The notes below the pieces were generated by a model. The model was not told the DNA's origin and did no database searches. It saw nothing but the letters and a program-made list of their open reading frames with translations. A stretch of 64,000 bases of DNA. Origin: JAQBZY01 sp038117205 (GTDB lineage: Bacteria > Pseudomonadota > Alphaproteobacteria > Rhodospirillales > Casp-alpha2). The first letter of the stretch is position 1. Each line of letters begins with the position of its first letter. The position numbers and the translations under genes were made by a program. The stretch spans positions 21,126 to 85,125 of the forward strand of contig JAYOFL010000005.1 of the NCBI GenBank assembly GCA_038117205.1, given 5' to 3'. Positions 25,411-34,289 of the stretch are shown here, piece after piece.

Positions 25411-28400
25411 ATGGCTGAAGGACGCGCCGAGAACAGAGCTTCCGCGGACGGTATTCCGCCGCAGGCGACGCGCGACCGCCTCGCCGGTTTGACGGACGAC
25501 AGGGCGGGCGCGCCGGAAGACGAAGCGCCGTTCCTCGGCGGTCTCGCCGGGCAGCCGATCCGCGACGCGGCGCCGTTCTGGGCGCGCTGGCGTCTCCTGC
25601 CGATGGGCGCCCTGCTCGCCACCGGCGGCTGGGGCTGGATCACCTACAATTTCGTCGAACAGAACCTGGGCTGGAACAATCTCGCCTCCCTGCTGCCGCA
25701 CGAAGTCGGCGGCCTTGCGGCCGGCGTCGTCACGCCGGTGGCGCTCTTGTGGGTGGTGGTGCTCGTCTATCAGCGGGGCGCCAACATCCAGCACGAGGCG
25801 GCGGATCTGCGCTGGCACATGCGCCAGATGATCTATCCGTCCGGGCCGGCGCAGACGCGGCTCCGCGAAGTGACCGACGCACTGCGTCAGCAGACCCGCG
25901 ATCTCAACAGCGCCACCGAGGAAGCGATGCGGCGCGGCGAGGCCATCAGCAAGCTGGTGCGCGAGCGGGCCATGGAACTCTCGCGCGTTTCCGAAGACGC
26001 CGATCTGCGCGCGCACGCCGTCGCCGACGCGCTCCGCCGGCAGACCGAAGACCTCGGCCGCGCCACGGAAACCGCCACGCAGCGGGCGCAGCAGGTGGGC
26101 GAAATCCTGCAGAAGCACGCCTACGACCTGACGGTGTCGTCCGACCGGGCGTCGGCGCGGGCGGAAGACCTGGCGGACGTCATCGGCCGCAAGAGCGAAG
26201 AGCTCTACATGGTCGCCAACACGGCGTCGCTCCGCGCCAAGGAGTCGGCGGAACTGTTCGACGACCGGGCGCAGACGCTGCGCGAAACCGTCAACGAAGC
26301 GCACAGCCGCGCCGAGGACACGACGGCGACGTTGCAGGCGGTCGGCGACGCGGTGCGGGAGCGGATCGCCGCCCTCGTCGACATCTCCGGCGAGGCGACC
26401 GGCCAGATGCAGGCGAGCGCGCGGCTGCTCGGCGATCAGGCGTCCGACATGAGCAAGCGGAATGCCGCCGCCGCCGCCGAAGCGGAGCGCATGAAGGGAA
26501 TTCTCGACCGTCAGACCGGCGTGTTGTCGCAAACCGCCGACCGGGTGCAGCTCCGCACCAAGGAGATCGAGGAGCAGGTGGCGCGTCAGAACACCATGCT
26601 GGCGAGCACGTCGGACAAGCTGGCGGCCAACGTCGACGGCATGAGGGCCACCCTCGGCGACGCCGCCCGGACGCTGGAGACGACGGTGCAGCACGTCGGC
26701 GAGAAGGTGCGCGGCGTCGGCGAGGCGTTCCGCCTGCAGGCCCGGGAAATGACGACCGCCGCCAACGCCGCCGGCGAGCGCGCGGAAAACGTCGGCAACG
26801 TGCTGCGGCGGGATTCCGACGAACTGGCGAACATTACCGAGCGCGTGTTGGGTGAAGTCGCTCGTGTCGGCGAGGAATTGCGCCGCCGGTCGGATCAGGT
26901 CGACGAAGTCGCCGGCCATGCCATTGAACGGTTCACTGAGGCCGGCGAGGCCTTGGGCGAGGGCGCCGGCACCGTCGCCCGCGTCACCAATCAGAGCGTA
27001 CTTCGGCTCGACGAGGCCGGCGAGGCCTTGCGCCGCCGTTCCGCCGACGTCGAGGGGGCGACCCAGGCGGCCGATCTCCGGCTGTCGCGCCTCGGCGAAC
27101 TGCTGGGCGAGACCGCCAATGACATTTCCGCCGCCGCCGACAAGGGCGTCGCCGAAGTCGCCAAGACGGCGCACGCCCTCAACCACGGCGCGGCCAGCGT
27201 CCGCGACGCGGCGGAAGGCGTCACCCGCGCCGCCACCGCCGCCGACGAGGAAATGACCAAGGTCGCCGTCACCAGCGACCGCGCGGCGCGCCGCCTCGAC
27301 GATCTCAGCCGCGTCGCGCGCGACGAGACGCAGGCGCTGGGCGCGGCATCGGCCAAGGCGGAAACCGATATCGCCCGCGTGTCGGACGATCTGCGCCAGC
27401 ATGCCGAACAGTTGTCCCTGGTCGCCGCCAAGGCGTCGAACGTACTGTCCGTTTCCGGCGACATCATCCGCCGGCACACGGTGGACCTCGATCAGTCCGC
27501 CGATACGGCGCGGGCGCGTCTCCGGGCCGTCGGTCAGGACCTCGGCGAACGGCTGCGCCATCTGGTCGACGCGGCGGATACGGCGTCGAAGGAAATCCGG
27601 GTCGTCTCGGACGTGTTCGAGAAGCGGGCCGGCGACCTCGATACCGGCACCGAGCAGGCGGTCGAGAACGTCCAGAAGGTCGGACGCGCGCTGGAATCCC
27701 GCGCCTTCGAGGTGTCGCAAGCGTCGGACCGGGCGGCGCAGTTGCTGACCCTCGTCACCGATCTCCTGCACAAGCAGTCGGAGGATTTGGGGACGGTCGC
27801 CGGCAAGGCCTATGCGCAGATCGACGGCCTCGGAGACGTCATCAACGAACGTGCCTTGCAGGTCGAGACCGCCAGCGCCCAGACGCAGCGCCGTCTTTCC
27901 GACGGCGCGGAATTGCTGCTGACCGGGGCCGGCGAGCTCCGCGGCACCGCGGACCGGGCTGTCGGCCGCATGGACGCGGCGACGGCGGCATTGCTGCAAG
28001 GCGCGGCCGCCGTCCGGGACGGGTCCGCCGACGCCCTGAGCGACCTCGAAGACGTGGGCCGCCGTCTCGCCGCCGAGGTCGAGAACGCCACCGGCGCCAC
28101 CGACCGGGCGGCGCGCAATCTGGAAAGCATCTCCGGCTCGCTGCATCAGCAGACGCGGGAACTCGACGCCTCCCTCGACAAGACGCGCGACCGCCTGAGC
28201 GACGTCGGCGGCATCATCCACAAGAGCTCGGAAGACCTCACCAACGCCTACGTCGCGGCGACGACGTACGTGCAGCGGTTCGCCGATCTCCTCAACCAGC
28301 AATCCACCGGCATGGCCACGGTCTCGAACGAGGCGGCGGCGCGCATGAGCCGGATGAGCGACGAGTTGCAGGCGCGCTCGCACGACATGACCAACACCGT

Positions 28401-29577
28401 CGACAAGGCGGCGCAATTGATGGGGCTGGTGTCGGAAGCCTTGCACCGTCACGCCGCGGAAGTCGGCCAGCAGGCGGAGCGGGCGTCCGGTCAGGTCGAG
28501 AGCGTCAACGCGGAAATCCGCGAAAGCTCGCGCGAGCTCGGCGACGTGTCGCAGCGCGGCGTCCTCGAAATGTCGGAGATGGCGCAGGCGCTTCGCGAGC
28601 GGTTCCAGGAAATGAGCATCGTCGGCCGCAAGGCGACGGCGCAGCTGGAAGAGGCGACGGACGGCCTGAAGCACCGCACGAAGCTGCTGGATACGTCGAG
28701 CGCCGACGCCGTCGACCGGCTGGAACGGATCGGCGAGATGGTCGGCCAGCGCGCGTCGGAAGCGTCCATGGCCGCGGACTTGAACATCAACAAGCTGAAC
28801 CGGGCCGGCGAAAGCCTGCGCACGCAGATCCACGAAGCCAGCGACCGCACCGACGAGATCGTGCAGCGCATGGAAGGCGGCACCGAGGGCCTGCGCCGGC
28901 AGATGCAGGATCTCTCGACCACCTACGGCCGGGCCGAACGCGGCATCGAGGCCTTGGCGGAAGCCCTCGGCCGGCGCGCCCAGGAACTGGCGACCTCGAC
29001 GGAGCAGGCGCTGGCCAAGGTGGCGGCCTGGGACAAGTCGGTCCGCTCGCACGCCGACGCGCTGGCCAAGGCGACAAGCAACGTCGCCCGGCAGTCGCAC
29101 GAGATCAATCAGATGCTGGACATGCGCACGGAAAGCGTCCGCAACGCGTCGAACGAGGCGTCGGCGCTGCTCGCCGCGCTCCGCGAGAACACCGACAAGG
29201 TCGGCATCGAGGAGTTCACGCGTCAGGCGACGTTCATTTCGGAACGTCTGCAATCCATCGCCGTCGACATGAACCGCGTTCTGGAAACGCAGGTCAGCGA
29301 GGACGACTGGCGGCGCTTCAACAAGGGCGAGAAGGGCATCTTCGTCCGCAAGCTGTTGGGCTTCCGCGAACGGGCGAAGCTGCAGCAAATCCGCGAAGCC
29401 TATCAGCAGGACGCCGATTTCCGCGACTACGTCACGCGCTATCTCACGGAATTCGAAAAGCTGCTCAAGGAAGCGCAGAAGCGCGATCCGGAAAGCATGC
29501 TGCACGCGACCTTCCTGTCGTCCGACATGGGCAAGGTCTACATGATCCTGGCCCGCGCCCTCGACCGGGACGTCTAG
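25411..29577 (+). CDS. Giant membrane-anchored alpha-helical protein built of 25-residue repeats
   Basis: About 1,388 residues from ATG 25411. The first ~50 residues are polar. Two membrane segments follow (LLPMGALLATGGWGWITY and GLAAGVVTPVALLWVVVLVY). From about residue 140 to 1290 the chain is one continuous helical region with a strict 25-residue period, pattern L-x-R-x-x-x-D-L-x-x-A-x(6)-R-A-x-x-V-G-x-x. Consecutive units include LRRDSDELANITERV and LRRRSDQVDEVAGHA, each starting exactly 25 residues after the last. Twenty-five is 7+7+11, compatible with a mixed heptad/hendecad coiled coil. A globular cap of ~90 residues ends the protein (EKGIFVRKLLGFRERAKLQQ). No enzyme motif is seen. A long envelope or cytoplasmic filament or polarity scaffold is inferred. 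Topology is unresolved. Confidence 0.85.
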   Translation: MAEGRAENRASADGIPPQATRDRLAGLTDDRAGAPEDEAPFLGGLAGQPIRDAAPFWARWRLLPMGALLATGGWGWITYNFVEQNLGWNNLASLLPHEVGGLAAGVVTPVALLWVVVLVYQRGANIQHEAADLRWHMRQMIYPSGPAQTRLREVTDALRQQTRDLNSATEEAMRRGEAISKLVRERAMELSRVSEDADLRAHAVADALRRQTEDLGRATETATQRAQQVGEILQKHAYDLTVSSDRASARAEDLADVIGRKSEELYMVANTASLRAKESAELFDDRAQTLRETVNEAHSRAEDTTATLQAVGDAVRERIAALVDISGEATGQMQASARLLGDQASDMSKRNAAAAAEAERMKGILDRQTGVLSQTADRVQLRTKEIEEQVARQNTMLASTSDKLAANVDGMRATLGDAARTLETTVQHVGEKVRGVGEAFRLQAREMTTAANAAGERAENVGNVLRRDSDELANITERVLGEVARVGEELRRRSDQVDEVAGHAIERFTEAGEALGEGAGTVARVTNQSVLRLDEAGEALRRRSADVEGATQAADLRLSRLGELLGETANDISAAADKGVAEVAKTAHALNHGAASVRDAAEGVTRAATAADEEMTKVAVTSDRAARRLDDLSRVARDETQALGAASAKAETDIARVSDDLRQHAEQLSLVAAKASNVLSVSGDIIRRHTVDLDQSADTARARLRAVGQDLGERLRHLVDAADTASKEIRVVSDVFEKRAGDLDTGTEQAVENVQKVGRALESRAFEVSQASDRAAQLLTLVTDLLHKQSEDLGTVAGKAYAQIDGLGDVINERALQVETASAQTQRRLSDGAELLLTGAGELRGTADRAVGRMDAATAALLQGAAAVRDGSADALSDLEDVGRRLAAEVENATGATDRAARNLESISGSLHQQTRELDASLDKTRDRLSDVGGIIHKSSEDLTNAYVAATTYVQRFADLLNQQSTGMATVSNEAAARMSRMSDELQARSHDMTNTVDKAAQLMGLVSEALHRHAAEVGQQAERASGQVESVNAEIRESSRELGDVSQRGVLEMSEMAQALRERFQEMSIVGRKATAQLEEATDGLKHRTKLLDTSSADAVDRLERIGEMVGQRASEASMAADLNINKLNRAGESLRTQIHEASDRTDEIVQRMEGGTEGLRRQMQDLSTTYGRAERGIEALAEALGRRAQELATSTEQALAKVAAWDKSVRSHADALAKATSNVARQSHEINQMLDMRTESVRNASNEASALLAALRENTDKVGIEEFTRQATFISERLQSIAVDMNRVLETQVSEDDWRRFNKGEKGIFVRKLLGFRERAKLQQIREAYQQDADFRDYVTRYLTEFEKLLKEAQKRDPESMLHATFLSSDMGKVYMILARALDRDV

Positions 29578-29619
29578 GCGGTATCATCCTCGTCCTCGCC
29601 CCCGTCTTTTGCACGCGAG

Positions 29620-29722
29620 CCCCCTCACCCTGCCTCTCGCCCTGAAGGGGGAGAGGGGAAGTGAAGAAGTGCGCCAACACATTCCTCTCCCCCACTCGTG
29701 GGGGAGAGGTTAGGTGAGGGGG
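29620..29722. repeat. Compound palindromic repeat (CCCCCTCACC ... GGTGAGGGGG), terminator-like
   Basis: Outer arms CCCCCTCACC (29620-29629) and GGTGAGGGGG (29713-29722) enclose a perfect 12-base stem CCTCTCCCCCAC/GTGGGGGAGAGG (29684-29709). The inner GTGAAGAAGTGCGCCAACACATT segment type is familiar from a repeat found widely in proteobacterial intergenic regions (recalled, not searched). It fills the gap between the convergent giant-repeat-protein gene and cobA and may terminate both. Confidence 0.85.
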
Positions 29723-29758
29723 TGGCCGTGGCCGTGATTCTAATTGTCGTAGGGACTG

Positions 29759-30532
29759 TCAGCCCGCCGCTTTTTCGGTAAACCACGCGAGTTCGTCGGC
29801 GAGCGACACGACGCGGCCGATCACGAACAGCGTGGCGCCCTTCGGCTTCTCGGCCTCGACCGTCGTCGGCAATTCGCCCAGCGTCGTCACGAAGGTCCGC
29901 TGCGTCGGGCGGGTTCCCATGTTGATGACGGCGACCGGCGTTTCGCCCGGCAGGCCGTGCGCGGTCAGTTGCGCCGAAATCTCGGCGACGTTGGTCAGCC
30001 CCATGTAGACGACGAGGGTCGTGTCCGGATCGGCAAGGCTCCGCCAATCCAGATCGAGCGGCTGATCGCCCGTGGTGTGGCCGGTGACGAACCTGACGCC
30101 GTGCGCCAGACCGCGGTGCGTCAGCGGGATGCCGGCATAGGCCGCGCAGCCGGCCGACGACGTGATGCCGGGCACCACTTCGAAGGGAATGCCGTTCCGG
30201 ACGAGGTGCAGGGCTTCCTCGCCGCCGCGGCCGAACACGAACGGATCGCCGCCCTTCAGCCGCGCCACGCGCTTGCCGGCGCGGGCGAGGTCGACGAGCA
30301 GGCCGTTGATGGCGTCCTGAGGCATGTAGTGGTTCGAGGCCTGCTTGCCGGCGAAGATGCGCTCCACCCCGTCCGGAATCAGATCGAGGATGGCGCGCGC
30401 CACCAGCCGGTCATAGACGACCACCTCGACGCTGGAGAGCAGCCGGTGCGCCTTGACGGTCAGGAGATCGGGGTCGCCGGGTCCGGCGCCGACCAGCATC
30501 ACGGGGTGAACGGTCATCTTGGAGTCTGTCAT
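29759..30532 (-). CDS. cobA: Uroporphyrinogen-III C-methyltransferase (SUMT)
   Basis: A 257-residue protein (252 if the second ATG, at 30517, is used) that uses two SAM to convert uroporphyrinogen III to precorrin-2, the branch to siroheme and cobalamin. Motifs: VGAGPGDPDLLTVKAHRLL, LKGGDPFVFGRGGEEA, PGITSSAGCAAYAGIPLTHRG and MGLTNVAEI. It is the stand-alone methyltransferase, without the CysG dehydrogenase/chelatase part. The upstream ATG overlaps a potential start of the opposite gene, which makes 30517 the more plausible start given the need for promoters in the gap. Confidence 0.95.
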   Translation of the reverse strand: MTDSKMTVHPVMLVGAGPGDPDLLTVKAHRLLSSVEVVVYDRLVARAILDLIPDGVERIFAGKQASNHYMPQDAINGLLVDLARAGKRVARLKGGDPFVFGRGGEEALHLVRNGIPFEVVPGITSSAGCAAYAGIPLTHRGLAHGVRFVTGHTTGDQPLDLDWRSLADPDTTLVVYMGLTNVAEISAQLTAHGLPGETPVAVINMGTRPTQRTFVTTLGELPTTVEAEKPKGATLFVIGRVVSLADELAWFTEKAAG

Positions 30533-30632
30533 GAACGAAATCCGGTGCGGAAAACTTGACGTTGGTTATCGCGGATCGGGCATGGACAAACAAGGCTTGT
30601 TGGACTACCTGCATCAGGCAACCGCACGGACC

Positions 30633-31670
30633 ATGCACATGTCGGCTTTCCAAGCTTCCCAAGACCTGCAGGCACGCCATCGCGCCATCGCCATTTGGCT
30701 GTTCGTCATCTGTCTGATGGTGTTCGCCATGGTGGTGCTTGGCGGGTTCACGCGGCTGACCGAGTCCGGACTTTCCATGGTCGACTGGCGCCCGGCGACG
30801 GGCTGGCTGCCGCCGCTCACGGAAGAGGCGTGGCAGGCGCAGTTCGACCTCTACAAGCACTCGCCTGAATACAAGAAGGTGAACCACGGCATGTCCTTGG
30901 ACGACTTCAAGGGCATCTTCTGGCTGGAATTCCTGCATCGCCTCTGGGGCCGGATGATCGGCATCGCCTTCGCCGTGCCGTTCGCGTTTTTCCTGATCCG
31001 GCGCTGGATCGACCGGCCGTTGTTCTTCCGCCTGCTCGGGCTCTTCGTCCTCGGCGGCCTGCAGGGCGTCATCGGCTGGTGGATGGTGAAGAGCGGCCTG
31101 ATCGACCGGCCCGACGTCAGCCAGTACCGGCTCGCCGTGCACCTATTGATGGCGTTCGCCATCCTCGGCTTCGGGCTGTGGACGGCGCTCGATCTGATCG
31201 CGTCGCCGCGCACGACTGCGGAGCCGGCGCTTCGCCGCCACGCCGGGTGGATGTTGGGACTGGTGCTGGTGACGGTCTTCTCCGGCGCCCTCGTCGCCGG
31301 TCTGAACGCCGGCATGACGTACAACACGTTCCCGCTGATGCTGGGCGACGTCTTTCCGCCGGAAGGGTTCCAGATCGAGCCCTGGTATCTGAATTTCTTC
31401 GACGACGTGCCGACGGTGCAGTTCGACCATCGCGTCCTCGCCATGACGACGTTCGCCGTCGTCCTCGCCTTCGCCTACCGGTCGCGCCGTGCCGGGCCGG
31501 AAATCCGCAGGCGGGCGACGGTCGCCGCCGCCGCGGCGGTTCTGCAGTTTGTGCTCGGCATATCGACGCTGCTGCTGCTGGTGCCTATACCCCTGGCGGC
31601 GGCGCATCAGGCGGGCGCCGTCCTTCTGTTCGCCGCCGCCCTATGGCTCAGGCACGGTTTTCGCGCCTGA
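30633..31670 (+). CDS. ctaA: Heme A synthase (COX15/CtaA family)
   Basis: About 345 residues from ATG 30633, with eight membrane segments. It oxidises the C8 methyl of heme O to the formyl of heme A for aa3-type cytochrome oxidase. The alphaproteobacterial/mitochondrial type II signature FAMVVLGGFTRLTESGLSM is present, and the four heme-ligand histidines are visible in LEFLHRLWGR, YRLAVHLLMA, VQFDHRVLAM and AAHQAGAVLL. In-frame starts also exist at 30531 and 30582; 30633 gives an N-terminus of normal length and leaves room for a promoter opposite cobA. Confidence 0.95.
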   Translation: MHMSAFQASQDLQARHRAIAIWLFVICLMVFAMVVLGGFTRLTESGLSMVDWRPATGWLPPLTEEAWQAQFDLYKHSPEYKKVNHGMSLDDFKGIFWLEFLHRLWGRMIGIAFAVPFAFFLIRRWIDRPLFFRLLGLFVLGGLQGVIGWWMVKSGLIDRPDVSQYRLAVHLLMAFAILGFGLWTALDLIASPRTTAEPALRRHAGWMLGLVLVTVFSGALVAGLNAGMTYNTFPLMLGDVFPPEGFQIEPWYLNFFDDVPTVQFDHRVLAMTTFAVVLAFAYRSRRAGPEIRRRATVAAAAAVLQFVLGISTLLLLVPIPLAAAHQAGAVLLFAAALWLRHGFRA

Positions 31671-31780
31671 TTTCCGTCATCCGACGGCTTCCGCCCTTGC
31701 ATTCGAAGACCGGCCCGCCCCACAATCGCCGCCATGGGGGAGCGACACTCGCGACAAAAACAATTTGAGGGAGACTCTCG

Positions 31781-32712
31781 ATGAGTGAACGAAAATTTCG
31801 ACTGGTCACGCGGAGCGATTTCGACGGACTGGTCTGCGCCGTGTTGCTTAAGGAGCTGGATATCATCGACGACATCAAGTTCGTGCATCCGAAGGATATG
31901 CAGGACGGAACGATCCTGATTTCGGATGGCGACATCACGACGAACCTGCCCTACGTCAAGGGCGTGCACCTGGCCTTCAACCACCATCTCAGCGAAACCA
32001 TCCGCGTCGGCAGCAATCCGGCAACCACATCATCGACCCCAAGGCGCCGTCGGCGGCGCGGGTCGTCTACGACTACTACGGCGGCAAGGAAAAATTCGCG
32101 AACGTTTCGGACGAGATGATGGTCGCCGTCGACAAGGGCGACAGCGCCCAGTTCAGCGAACAGGACATCCTGAAGCCGGAAGGCTGGGACCTGATGAACT
32201 ACCTGATGGATTCCCGCACCGGTCTCGGCCGCTTCCGCGAGTTCCGCATCTCCAACTACCAGTTGATGATGCAGCTCATCGACTACTGCCGCAGCCATTC
32301 GATCGCCGACATCCTGGCGCTGCCGGACGTGAAGGAGCGCGTCGATCTCTATTTCGAGCACGAGGAGAGGTTCAAGGACCAGCTCAAGCGGTGCGCCAAG
32401 GTGCACGGCAATCTGGTGGTCCTCGATTTGCGGAACGAGGAAACGATCTACGCCGGCAATCGGTTTATGATCTACGCGCTGTTCCCCGAGTGCAACATGT
32501 CGATCCACGTACTGTGGGGCCTCAATCGGCTGAATACGGTGCTGGCCACCGGCAAGTCGATCGTCAACCGTTCGTCCAAGACGAACGTCGGCGAGTTGAT
32601 GCTCAAGTACGGCGGCGGTGGACACGAGAACGCCGGCACCTGCCAGGTCGAGAACGACGACGCGGCGCGGGTGATCGCGGAACTCACCAAGAAGATCAAC
32701 GCCGACGGATGA
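31781..32712 (+). pseudogene. DHH/DHHA1-family phosphoesterase, broken by a frameshift
   Basis: ATG 31781 has GAGGGAG upstream. The first frame encodes LVTRSDFDGLVCAVLLKEL and ISDGDITTNLPYVKGVHLAF, the metal-binding start of DHH phosphoesterases, up to about residue 80. It then becomes Arg/Thr-rich. In the -1 frame the family sequence resumes at NHIIDPKAPSAARVVYDYYG and runs to the DHHA1 motif GGGGHENAGTCQV and TGA 32710-32712. The switch lies near 32017-32024. One missing base accounts for it. The signature Asp-His-His is Asn-His-His here (AFNHHLSE). The likely activity would be hydrolysis of an oligonucleotide, cyclic dinucleotide or polyphosphate if intact. Confidence 0.85.
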
Positions 32713-32716
32713 TTTG

Positions 32717-34246
32717 ATGGACGGCCGCGGCAGGTTCAGACGCATGTTTTGGCGGGGACGGCATCGGACGCTGGCGTTCGCTGTCGGCCTTGCCCTCGGT
32801 GCGGCGATCCTGCCCGGCCTCGGCGCCTGCGTCTCGAGCGGAACGCCGATCGGCCGCATCATCGAGGCGATGAGGCAGGACCGGTCGCCGCTCCCGGAGC
32901 AGGCGACCCAGGAACTGGCGCGGTTCGCCGAGACGTATCGCACCTACGCCATTCATCCGGACGACAACGAACGGCTGGACTACTTCAACTTCGCCTACCG
33001 CCGGGTGCGCACCAACTACGTTCACGACGTCGACGACGGCAAGCTGATCGACGCCGCCATCGAGGGCATCACCGCCAAGAAGCCGGCGCCCGGCAGCCTG
33101 CAACCGAAGGAGCTGGTCGAGACAGCCCTGCACAAGATGCTGGCGGCGCTCGATCCGCACTCCAGCTACATGGATGCGGAAGAGTTCAAGGAAAGCTTCG
33201 CCAGCACCAAGGGCGAGTTCGGCGGTCTCGGCATTCAGGTGACGATGGAGGACGGACTCGTCAAGGTCATCTCGCCGATCGAGGGCACGCCGGCGGAAAA
33301 GGCCGGCATCGTCAGCGGCGATCTCATCACCCACGTCGGCGGTGACTCGATCAAGGGCATGACCCTCCGCGATGCCGTCCGGCTGATGCGCGGTCCGCCG
33401 GGCAAACCGCTGACGATCCGCGTCCGGCGTCCGCCGGCGCCGGATTTCGACGTCACGCTGGTGCGCGACGTCATCAAGGTGAAGTCGGTCCGTTGGAGCA
33501 CCGAGGGCGATATCGGCTACATCCGGGTCAGCCGGTTCTCGGAAAAGACGGCGTCCGGCCTCAAGGAGGCGATGGACGACATTCGCGGCAAGGCCGGTTC
33601 GGGCCTGCGCGGCATCGTCGTCGATCTCCGCAACAATCCGGGCGGGCTGCTCAATCAGTCTGTCGTCGTCGCCGACGCGTTCCTGAACAAGGGCGAGATC
33701 GTCTCGGTGCGCGGCCGCACCGGCGGCGACAACCGCGCCTACGAGGCGGAAGGGGGCGACATCGCCGCCGGCCTGCCGATGGTGGTGCTGATCAATTCCG
33801 GATCGGCCTCGGCTTCCGAGATCGTTGCCAGCGCGCTGCAGTATCATCACCGGGCCGTACTGATGGGGGCCCGGACCTTTGGTAAGGGGTCGGTCCAGAC
33901 GATCATGCCGATGCCGGTGGAAGGCGCGTTGCGCCTGACGACGGCGCTCTATTACTCGCCGTCCGGTCAGACGCTGCAGGCACTGGGTGTGCGGCCGGAC
34001 GTCGCCATTACGGCCAAGGAAGACCCGGAAACGCCCAGACGGCGGGAAGCCGACCTGCCCGGCTCGATCCCGGCCAGCGCGGCGGCGGAGAACGGGGCGG
34101 TGCCGCGCATCCCCGAGGAAACCTGCCCGGCCGCTGGCGAGGACGGCAAGGACAAGGTACTGGGCTGCGCGCTCGCCTATTTCCGGGCCGGCACCATGGA
34201 AGCGTTCGTGCGCCAGTTCGCGGCGCGGGCCGCGACGCAGGGCTGA
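32717..34246 (+). CDS. S41-family C-terminal processing protease (Ctp/Prc type), possible lipoprotein
   Basis: A 509-residue envelope protease. The N-terminus is basic then hydrophobic (LAFAVGLALGAAILPGLGAC), and Cys38 lies in a lipobox-like LGAC, so it may be a lipoprotein. A PDZ domain (FGGLGIQVTMEDGLVKVISP to GMTLRDAVRLMRGPPG) precedes the S41 protease core with GIVVDLRNNPGGLL. The catalytic Ser is in SGSASASE (about residue 362) and the Lys in FGKGSVQT (about 389), so Ser/Lys dyad chemistry is intact. It starts 4 bases after the DHH gene. It would trim or degrade periplasmic proteins. Confidence 0.93.
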   Translation: MDGRGRFRRMFWRGRHRTLAFAVGLALGAAILPGLGACVSSGTPIGRIIEAMRQDRSPLPEQATQELARFAETYRTYAIHPDDNERLDYFNFAYRRVRTNYVHDVDDGKLIDAAIEGITAKKPAPGSLQPKELVETALHKMLAALDPHSSYMDAEEFKESFASTKGEFGGLGIQVTMEDGLVKVISPIEGTPAEKAGIVSGDLITHVGGDSIKGMTLRDAVRLMRGPPGKPLTIRVRRPPAPDFDVTLVRDVIKVKSVRWSTEGDIGYIRVSRFSEKTASGLKEAMDDIRGKAGSGLRGIVVDLRNNPGGLLNQSVVVADAFLNKGEIVSVRGRTGGDNRAYEAEGGDIAAGLPMVVLINSGSASASEIVASALQYHHRAVLMGARTFGKGSVQTIMPMPVEGALRLTTALYYSPSGQTLQALGVRPDVAITAKEDPETPRRREADLPGSIPASAAAENGAVPRIPEETCPAAGEDGKDKVLGCALAYFRAGTMEAFVRQFAARAATQG

Positions 34247-34251
34247 TCCGC

Positions 34252-34272
34252 CGCCGGCGCGGCGCGCCGGCG
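34252..34272. terminator. GC-rich hairpin between convergent genes
   Basis: CGCCGGCGC-GGC-GCGCCGGCG is a perfect 9-base stem with a 3-base loop, lying between the protease gene stop and the convergent lysR stop. There is no T-run on either side, so intrinsic termination would be weak; it could aid Rho-dependent termination or protect 3' ends. Confidence 0.45.
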
Positions 34273-34289
34273 CATTCTCCGATCTTCGA

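Noticed and set aside
25327..29505. A leftward open frame of about 1,390 codons lying antisense to the giant repeat-protein gene
   Set aside because: It is rich in Arg, Leu, Gly, His and Val with no domain logic and mirrors the 75-base periodicity of the real gene; a GC-rich shadow frame.
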